NCBI GenBank assembly: GCA_000711775.1
Contig: ARYC01018587.1
Span: 31,915 to 95,914, forward strand
DNA length: 64,000 bases
Source of the DNA: Oxytricha trifallax
Taxonomy: Eukaryota; Ciliophora; Spirotrichea; Sporadotrichida; Oxytrichidae
Reading direction: 5' to 3'
Shown here one piece after another: positions 56,422 through 64,000 of this stretch. The notes under the pieces were generated by a model that had not been told where the DNA came from, did not search any database, and was given only the letters and a program-made list of their open reading frames with translations. How positions within the stretch are numbered: the first letter of the stretch is position 1; each line of letters opens with the position of its first letter. The position numbers and the translations under genes were made by a program.

Positions 56422-57730
56422 TTGCTAAAATAGAATTGATTTGGGAAATTGTGAAAATAAAATAAAGATTTAAATTATAAGTATTTCTAACTGCCACTAA
56501 TTAGAGAGTCTTGTTGATCAAAGTTGATTCAGTATACTTACCGTTATGATTCAAAGTGCCTCGGATGCATACTGTTCCTGATGAGCCATACGGAGATCTC
56601 TAAAGAAGCAATTTGGCAGATTTGGCAGCAGACATTCACTAAATCACCGTATATTAAAGGGTATTTGGCGGATTTGGCACATTTGGCACCGGATTTTTTG
56701 CAAAATATCCTGATTCTTAATTTTTATTATTATATATTATTAAATTTAATTATTTTTAAGATTTGGCACATTTGGCAGGTTTGGCACATTTTGGCCACCT
56801 GCCAAATTCTACAAAATAATGATTTGTAATACTAAAGGTGTGATATATAAGTAATAATACCGATTAATAAATAAAACATTCTTAAATGGAGTTGAGGATA
56901 GAGACTCTATCGCAGTATTCCTAATTTGCGCGGTTTGCTTGTATTGAAAATTGAGTGATCTGATCTCTGCCGTGAATCTTAAGCCACTGTATTGCTCCGA
57001 ATACCTGAGCTGCCAACAACCATTCTGCCTTTCACAGTACAATGAGTCTCTTCTCTTCTCCCAGATCTACATAGAATACGGTTGTCTCTAAATTGTCTTC
57101 ACAAGTTTACGCCGAAATAATAGTAACAGCCGGAAGGCAGCTCAGGTATTCGGAGCAATACAGTGGCTTAAGATTCACGGCAGAGATCAGATCACTCAAT
57201 TTTCAATACAAGCAAACCGCGCAAATTAGGAATACTGCGATAGAGTCTCTATCCTCAACTCCATTTAAGAATGTTTTATTTATTAATCGGTATTATTACT
57301 TATATATCACACCTTTAGTATTACAAATCATTATTTTGTAGAATTTGGCACCAACCTGCCAAATGTGCCAAACCTGCCAAATGTGCCAAATCTTAAAAAT
57401 AATTAAATTTAATAATATATAATAATAAAAATTAAGAATCAGGATATTTTGCAAAAAATCCGGTGCCAAATGTGCCAAATCCGCCAAATACCCTTTAATA
57501 TACGGTGATTTAGTGAATGTCTGCTGCCAAATCTGCCAAATTGCTTCTTTAGAGATCTCCGTATGGCTCATCAGGAACAGTATGCATCCGAGGCACTTTG
57601 AATCATAACGGTAAGTATACTGAATCAACTTTGATCAACAAGACTCTCTAATTAGTGGCAGTTAGAAATACTTATAATTTAAATCTTTATTTTATTTTCA
57701 CAATTTCCCAAATCAATTCTATTTTAGCAA
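56422..57730. mobile_element. Pal-3: 1.3-kb palindrome with TTTGGCA repeats
   Basis: Arms about 56422-57012 and 57140-57730 (about 590 bp each, near-identical) around a loop of about 127 bp. Ends TTGCTAAAATAGAATTGATT / complement, flanked by TA (56420-56421, 57731-57732). The end and subterminal motifs (TTGATTTGGGAAA; GGCAGTTA in the arm) relate it to Pal-1 and Pal-2, but the interior is different. Each arm carries clustered TTTGGCA/TTTGGCG units near 56610-56800, and open frames of 80-110 codons occur in both arms as mirror images. These frames have no recognised domain, so I do not call genes. Confidence 0.8.
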
Positions 57731-57732
57731 TA

Positions 57733-58173
57733 TTAAAACAAATGTTAATTATTTTATGATGTCTTAAGATCAAATTCAAAATTAGTGATTTAATATTAAA
57801 AGTTAAAAGTCAATTAATAATTAAATAAGTTCATACAATAGATTATTAATTTTTAATTATAATGGCTAAAAAATTATTATTATTTATAAGGGTTCATGAT
57901 TTCTTCTAAACAAAACAAAAATCTTGTTTTGTAATTTTATTTTTACTTAAATACGATGCTTACGTTATAATACTAAACAAATTTAATCATCTATATTAAA
58001 AATGTAACCTTAATGTATTTATATTGATTTTATAACTTTTTTTAAATAAAAAAATAAATATAATAGTGATAATATTATAACATACTTTAATGGCTTTGTG
58101 GCTTAGTAATTTTACAATTTTTCAGTAATATAGCAATTCTAATACAAAAATATAAATATATCGTTAAAAAATA
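57733..58173. other. AT-rich spacer
   Basis: No gene seen; lies between Pal-3 and the start of the ISXO2-like gene. Confidence 0.4.
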
Positions 58174-60585
58174 ATGGAGACATTAGCTGTTTAAGCTTTA
58201 AACTACAATTAGTTTTCAAGCACTGGCATTGTTTTATTGGATCTCATCCAGGCAGGAATACTGATGAACTCAATTCAATAAAATGAATGTGGATAAAACT
58301 TGAGAATTTAAAGAATATGTGCTCAAAAGATTAGTGAAAACTGCTTATTTAAATGTGCAAACTATAAATGCAGCATTAGAAAAACAATTAAATCGGGATT
58401 TACATTATACTGTTCTAGTACTTTCACGATCTCAATTTATTACACGATAGTCTTTCGATACTACTTAGAAGGGGCTAATGTAAGTGAAATTACAAAGATG
58501 CTAGAAGATTCTTACAATCATCGATATTAAAATCGATTAAAAAATATAGAGATATTAGTTTTTAGTGCTGACTAAGGACTATTTTTTAAAAACCCAATTA
58601 TTTTTTTAATGTATTGAGAAGCTTGAATATAATAATATAGGAAGCATTTAAAGTGGCTTTATTGGCGCTACCTTTAAATAATATAACACTTATATTAATT
58701 TTACAGATTTATATTATTTACATACCTTAAATAAAGTTTATTTTATAAATTAATACTCAATACATCATAATACTAGTTCATAACAACCTTTTTCATGTTG
58801 ATAAATTAAGGAAACCTAATATTCCTTATGAAATTAGTGACAATTCTATAGAGAATTATGCTTAAATTTGAAAAGATTCTATAGAATCTCTATTTATTAG
58901 ATATAATAATTTTTTATCGACAAAAAGTGAATATAGTGGTGCTTTAGAATTTCTAGTTTTATATAGAAAATTATTCTAAAAATCTATATGGAATTAACTC
59001 ATGTGTTTTTGAAGCTTTAATGAATACTATATTTGAACTTAAGTTAATAATTTAAAAATATTAAAATATTATATTTTTTATTTAAAATAACTAATTATGC
59101 CTAATTTAAGTACATTAAACTATTAATATATAAGTCATTAATGATATTTATAGTAAATAAGTATATATAATATCAATAATATTTATTTATATGAATATCA
59201 CTAATTTAACATAAGTGAAATAGTTCAAAAATATTAATATAATTACTATAAAATTCAAGAACCATTTTCAACAGGTTTATAAATTAATGAATGTCAAATC
59301 TACGAGAGAAATAGTCGGAAAATAATTGCCTGTTAAGGAACGGATAATGTAAAAACTAAAATAACAATAGGGAAGTTATATGATTCATGGTAACATTCAG
59401 GTTGATGATTATATAAATTAATATAAATTGATTAAAGATTTATCAAAATTATTAATAATTTCCTTGAATATTTTTTTTCATTTTCTGCATTATTTTTGTT
59501 TTTTATGTACAAAATCTTTTAACTAAAAATTCATTAATTAAATATTTTAATCAAGTATTTATTGATATAATATTTTTAATTAATAATTCGTTTAAAGGAA
59601 AAGCCTTCACTTTAAACTTTAAGAAAAAACTATTATTACGACTAATATTTATATTATTACTAAAACTTTTTATTTACAAAAATTACATTATTTCTAAATT
59701 TACGAAACTTTATGGTCCTACACCTCTGTGAATTATAGCTACCTAGAATATTCTATTTATGATCGGTAGATATAGGTACTGGAGCTAATCGAAGAGCACT
59801 CGTAAAGGTGCAAGCTGTTTGTTACCTATAATCGAACAACAAGGACCATAGAAGATATAATAAGAGCGAATGTTGAATGTAAAGGTCTGATCCACACAGA
59901 TAGCTGGCAATCGTACGTGGCCGTAAATTTATTTCATGTAAAATAATAAAAAATAAAAACAAAGATTATTAAATTTATTAAATTGAATTTTTAAACAAAA
60001 ATAGAAATTTGAAAATTAAACTATATAGAAAAAAATAATTATAACTTTTTCAAATAATCAATATAATATTATATTATTTTACCAGTAATTATAAAATATA
60101 ATGAAAAATCCTCATTTTTTATGTTTATTAATAAATTTTAATAATACATTTTATATTATTTAGTTTAGCATTATTCAAAATATTTACTTTCTGTCAAACA
60201 TACAATGAAAAATTAATTGTAAATTAAGTTTGATTTATATTTAATCTTCCTTGAATATTAATTAAGAAATTTTATTGTAATATTTTAAGATATCTTTTTT
60301 AATTTAATTTTATTTTTAAATGATTAAATTAATTGGAAATTTTTTTTAAAAACAAAATTTATAAAATCTTTTTTTTAAATTTAAATTGGGTATAGTTGAG
60401 GATGTATGATGAAAGACACGTGCACGTAACAGAAAGTGGAATATGTAGGAATATGTTCTACAGCAACTTAATCGAGGGATTATGGTCGATATTGAAGTAC
60501 CATATTATACACATTTCCAATCAGCTTCTGGGAATACTATAATAGTGGAGCAATATCTATTCGAATCTTTATTTCGACGCTCATT
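58174..60585 (+). CDS. ISXO2/Merlin-like DDE transposase-domain gene in three pieces, split by non-coding DNA and by TBE-4
   Basis: Piece 1 (58174-58617): METLAVQALNYNQFSS, a Cys-rich region (CAQKISENCLFKCANYKCSI) with the SIR motif typical of IS1595/ISXO2-type proteins, then a helix-turn-helix-like YYLEGANVSEITKMLE. Piece 2 (about 59740-59930): VLELIEEHSQRCKLFVTYN, then GLIHTDSWQSYVAVN, carrying the second catalytic Asp in the usual TDSW context. Piece 3 (about 60426-60585): FYSNLIEGLWSILKYHI with the catalytic Glu, then EQYLFESLFRRS. The pieces are in family order on one strand. About 1.1 kb and 0.5 kb of AT-rich DNA separate them, and TBE-4 begins 3 bp after piece 3. The first catalytic Asp was not located. 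Either a germline gene split by IESs or a decayed Merlin-type transposon. Confidence 0.65.
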
Positions 60586-60746
60586 CAAAACCCCAAAACC
60601 CTTTCAGTAGTTTGATTGAGTTTTTGATTGATAAAAGTAGACTATTAGTGCATACTTTATTAAGGTTTTAATAGGGTTTTTGTAGGGGTTTAATGTTTAA
60701 ATATTAGTAATTTAAGTGAGTTTAACAAGCGAGTTTTTAAAATATT

Positions 60747-62203
60747 TCACACAAACATAAGTTTAGAGTCATGTGGCAGTTCTCTGAATTTTATCTTTCT
60801 AAGTTGATGTTTGATTGTTTCTATTGTTTGTTAATTCTCTTAGCTTGGCTTGATAATAGTTGAGTATGCAAGTTCTCTGAGACCTCCATTTATTTTATTT
60901 TTATCGAGATATTGTTTGATTCTCTGCTTAGAATCTCTCTCACCCCTGCAGCTAAAGTAATCGTTTCTTGGCATGTCGCTCTCTATTATTATTACTGCTA
61001 GAGCCCAGATATCCCATTAAGTGTCTCCATCTCTCCAATCCTCTCTCTCTGGGAAATATCCAGGAGTGCCGTATACATTTCCTTATGCAGAGGCTTGCAC
61101 TCTTTGAGCTCTGTTGAAGTCAATAATATAAACTCTAAGAGGCTAAAAGTTCATCATGATGTTCCCTGGCTTTAAGTCTCTATGAACATAACCTAGCTTG
61201 TGAAGCTCTTCAATCCCTTCAACTATCTGCTATACTATCTAGCTAATTTATCTCTGACATCTATTGTCAGATAAGAATTCTCTGTAAGTCATTTCAAATA
61301 AAGGAAGCCTGAAGGCTACATGATCTTTACCAAGTAAAATAGCATCAAGCTAGATGATATGCACTCATTTAAATTTGCCTTTTAAAGAGCATAATACTCA
61401 TTAGCAAATTCCATTTGGAACTTGTCATCAGCAAGGAAGTAATTGAAAGAATATATCTTGTAAGCATATTAGTCATCTGTAATGACTCTCTTCTCTATTT
61501 TTTCTACAAGAGTGAGGTAACTTTCTAGGCAAGAATCTAAGTCAATAATTTTTAATATGAATCTTCATTGCCTCTATTTTAACCATGATTTTGATCTCAG
61601 AGACTGGAAAGTTCTTGACTGCTTTCTTCATTTTTACTTACTTCTAGACTTCAACTCTAAGAGACTCCACTAGGTTTCTTGATCCTCTCTTTTAGAGGAA
61701 TCTATTCCCTGTAGGTTCATGAATAAAGACAAAACTTTAATTGTGCTTTTCCTTAAGTGCACTTTGAGGTCTCTAGTATGAGAATATGGCCTCTCACAGA
61801 ACTCACAGACATACTTCCCATCTTTCTTTTAATGCTTGAGATATAACCTTGGCATATCGTTGTGTATATCTCTCTAGTGTCTCTTATAAGTTGACTTGTA
61901 AGGGAAAACTTTATTGCATTATTTGCATTAATAGTCAACTTTGGCTGGTATTTATTAATGCTCTATGGCGGGTTGTTTAACCTCCTCCTCAATTTGCACA
62001 GCTTCTTTGATAACTCCTACTTAACTTATATTTAAATCTCAAAGCTAGACTGGTAAAAGTTGTCATAAGTAGGGCCCCACTGAGTATAAGCGTCTCTAGT
62101 CTCTACTTTTCTTGGTTGCTGGAATGATAACTTTTATTGATTTTTTCTTTTTTTATTGACTTGATCCAAGTAATGCCGCTCTTCTTAACTGGTTAGCGCT
62201 CAT
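60747..62203 (-). pseudogene. TBE-4 57-kDa zinc-finger/kinase ORF, frameshifted
   Basis: Collinear with the TBE-1 ORF from MSAN at 62203 to TGA 60747-60749, but the length (1457 nt) is not a multiple of three. Visible lesions are an insertion of A-rich sequence near 62140-62155, deletions near 61550-61590, and a 4-nt loss near 61365 at the LNECRHI position. Both zinc fingers and the HRDLKPEN region can still be traced. Confidence 0.88.
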
Positions 62204-62767
62204 TTTAGTTTGCTGATATATTTTATTATAATAATGATATAAAATACCTTGATAAACTATAATAGGAGAGTATAAGGCACTCTGGTAGATTCTTTGCTGA
62301 GAGGTAAGAAAATTAACTAACCATAAAAAAGTGTAAGTTGACATATTTTATGAGAATTTTATACATTTTAGTAAATTAAAATACTCCTAATGAAGTTTAG
62401 TGTCTCTAGGGGGTCCTCCAAATCATGTTTGAACTAAATATGGAGGTAAAGTTACTAAACATTTTTTAATTTAATATGCTCTTAATTAAGTTTTAACCTT
62501 AAAATTTAACTCCTAATAAAGTTTGAACTTAATTTGGAGGACCTCCTAAAATAATTAAACATTATTAGTAGCAATTTAATGGATATAGATTGATAAAAAT
62601 GGAAATCAATCTGTGAAACTGGAGCAAGCTTTTCAATGCTTCTCCGCATATCTTTTTAAGGTTGACCTCCAGTAAGTCCTCCCTATTTAATATTAAGATT
62701 TTAATAAACTTAGAATGGATATCCATAATTTTAAATTTCATTAACATCTCTAGAAAGAGGAAGCAAG

Positions 62768-63555
62768 ATGGAGTCTATGAATGATGCAATGAAGAGGATT
62801 TAATCTAAAGATTTAATAGGAATATTTTGTAGTAAAGAGGACCTTTATAGATATTTGGTATAGCAAGGTAAGTGCTTAAGTAAGATTAAAAAATCAATAA
62901 TAGTTGGATTGTTCTTGCCGACTTAGGAGGGAACTAAAATCTCATTCTTAAAAGCCTTACTGAGTGAAGAGAAAAAAGCTTTTAAGTCTAATGAAATAAA
63001 GTGATAGAGATACCTAACTACCCTGAAATATCAGTGACAAACCTATATGACGATGCTATGAGCGATCCAGACGTAGCTATCTACCTCCATCAAAGTACAG
63101 ATCTCTAATAAGTTGCCAGAGAGAAACTTCTTCTTTGGTGTTCTTGCAACTCTGAAACCTGAATAACTAAATGAAGTTATTTAAGAAGCTCACAAGAAGC
63201 GATACAGCATCTCACCTAAAGTAAAAGAGAAGCAAGGTATTAAAATAAGTGATACCTGGCTGTAGGAACTTCAAAAGCATCCATTCATCTCAAGTAAGCT
63301 TAGTCTTCTAACTTTATAGAAAAACCTGGTACTGCTACATACTTGATGAAAGAGCGCAGCAAATTAAACAGAGAGAGTAAGGCTCAAGTAAAGCATGAAT
63401 TGAGTAAGAAACTCTGCAAAGATTTCTAAAAGCCAGACGAGATGAACATAGATGCAGGGGCTGGCACTAAGAGAACAAACATGGGCCCAAGCAAGCCTTA
63501 AGAGGAAGAAAAGAAAGAGAAGCCAAATCCCTTTCTGGGTTAGTTTATTATGTGA
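62768..63555 (+). pseudogene. TBE-4 22-kDa ORF, frameshifted
   Basis: Starts MESMNDAMKR at 62768 and ends at TGA 63553-63555. One-base losses near 62996-63003 and near 63089-63102 (where TBE-1 reads LYLPSKLQLS) break the frame. The 26-nt intron is still present (63294-63319). Confidence 0.87.
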
Positions 63556-63561
63556 ACTTAT

Positions 63562-64000
63562 TCATTCGTTTAAATCTAATACTTATATATAAACACAAAA
63601 TCTCCCTTCACTTGCGCACACTTTAGCTTTATCATCGCTGACTCTCTTAGCAGCACTCTTAACAAAATCTATTGTATCTATCTTCAGATAATGTATCAAA
63701 TGATAGAGTAGAAGCTTCTTGTAGTGGCCTTTCAATAAGCCCCAATATAGCTCATTCCATTGAACTGATGATGGCTATAAGGAACATTAAATACAGGTGT
63801 TATATTTAGCCTTTCATATTCCTTCCTTGAGTCTTTAGTTTTATGAACTGAAAAGATATCAACGAACAGAATAATCTCTTAGTCAGCGTACTTATCTCTG
63901 AGTTATTGCAAGAACTTAATATATTATTCAGTCTTTATAGAATGAGGGTGAATAACATAAGTCTCGAGGCCACTATCTTCACTTATTCCACCAAGAATAG
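63562..64000 (-). pseudogene. TBE-4 transposase, C-terminal part, frameshifted, truncated by window edge
   Basis: Matches the last 145 or so codons of the TBE-1 transposase, from the HPRSIKTEQ region to TGA 63562-63564. A base is missing at FNGIELYWG (about 63745-63770), so the catalytic Glu is lost from frame. The 5' part lies outside the window. Confidence 0.87.

Larger units (their letters stand above)
60586..64000. mobile_element. TBE-4: decayed TBE, continues past the right edge
   Basis: Starts CAAAACCCCAAAACCC after ATT (60583-60585); same layout as TBE-1 (57-kDa minus, 22-kDa plus, transposase minus), and very similar to it in sequence. Small indels break each gene. The right end and second target copy lie outside the window. 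It inserted in the last recognisable part of the ISXO2-like gene. Confidence 0.93.

Noticed and set aside
56524..57628. Four ORFs of 77-110 codons in Pal-3
   Set aside because: They come in mirror-image pairs imposed by the palindrome and consist of TTTGGCA repeat translation; no domain recognised.
1..64000. Scrambled MDS order or inversions
   Set aside because: The genes I could follow (RGG, MT-A70, 44631, 52493, ISXO2-like) have their pieces in protein order on one strand; I saw no permuted segment, although short ones could be missed by eye.
1..64000. CRISPR arrays, rRNA, tRNA, bacterial operons
   Set aside because: No regularly spaced direct repeats, no recognisable rRNA or tRNA cloverleaf, and no Shine-Dalgarno organisation seen.

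Overview
The window reads as micronuclear (germline) DNA of a spirotrich ciliate of the Oxytricha/Sterkiella/Stylonychia type. Three things show this. (1) It is very AT-rich, and its real reading frames open only when TAA and TAG are read as Gln and TGA as stop. (2) It holds four TBE-type transposons with telomere-like C4A4 ends (CAAAACCCCAAAACCC), 3-bp A-N-T target duplications and the three TBE genes: a zinc-finger/kinase '57-kDa' ORF, a '22-kDa' ORF and a DDE transposase. (3) Several genes are cut by short insertions between direct repeats (pointer/IES architecture), and removing one repeat plus the spacer reopens the frame.

Layout. 0-1.2 kb: a minus-strand gene running off the left edge. 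1.2-6.9 kb: AT-rich spacer with one 262-bp MITE. 6.9-11.06 kb: TBE-1, with all three genes apparently intact. 11.5-14.6 kb: coding exons, including an acidic-protein paralog and a KD-repeat/RGG gene interrupted by a 362-nt IES with an 8-bp pointer. 16.2-16.7 kb: palindromic element Pal-1. 17.0-24.9 kb: TBE-2 (truncated and carrying an 808-bp inverted duplication) abutting TBE-3 (decayed and carrying a second 262-bp MITE). 25.7-31.4 kb: small genes, some intact with tiny introns, some broken. 31.6-38.2 kb: very old TBE remains plus an hAT-like MITE. 38.8-40.5 kb: an MT-A70 family methyltransferase-like gene. 42.0-47.0 kb: a compact gene cluster. 49.8-53.8 kb: an EF-hand relic, a small Gln/His-rich gene, Pal-2 and a 417-codon gene with two candidate nano-IESs. 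56.4-57.7 kb: Pal-3, a 1.3-kb palindrome. 58.2-60.6 kb: an ISXO2/Merlin-like DDE gene in pieces, with TBE-4 inserted in its last piece and running off the right edge.

How it fits together: non-TBE genes look like macronucleus-destined or formerly macronucleus-destined segments separated by IESs, MITEs and TBEs that would have to be removed to make a readable gene. Where TGA codons or frameshifts remain after the obvious pointer excisions, I cannot tell decay from further undetected IESs or assembly error. All translations were done by hand with the TAA/TAG=Gln code, so start sites of broken genes are approximate.
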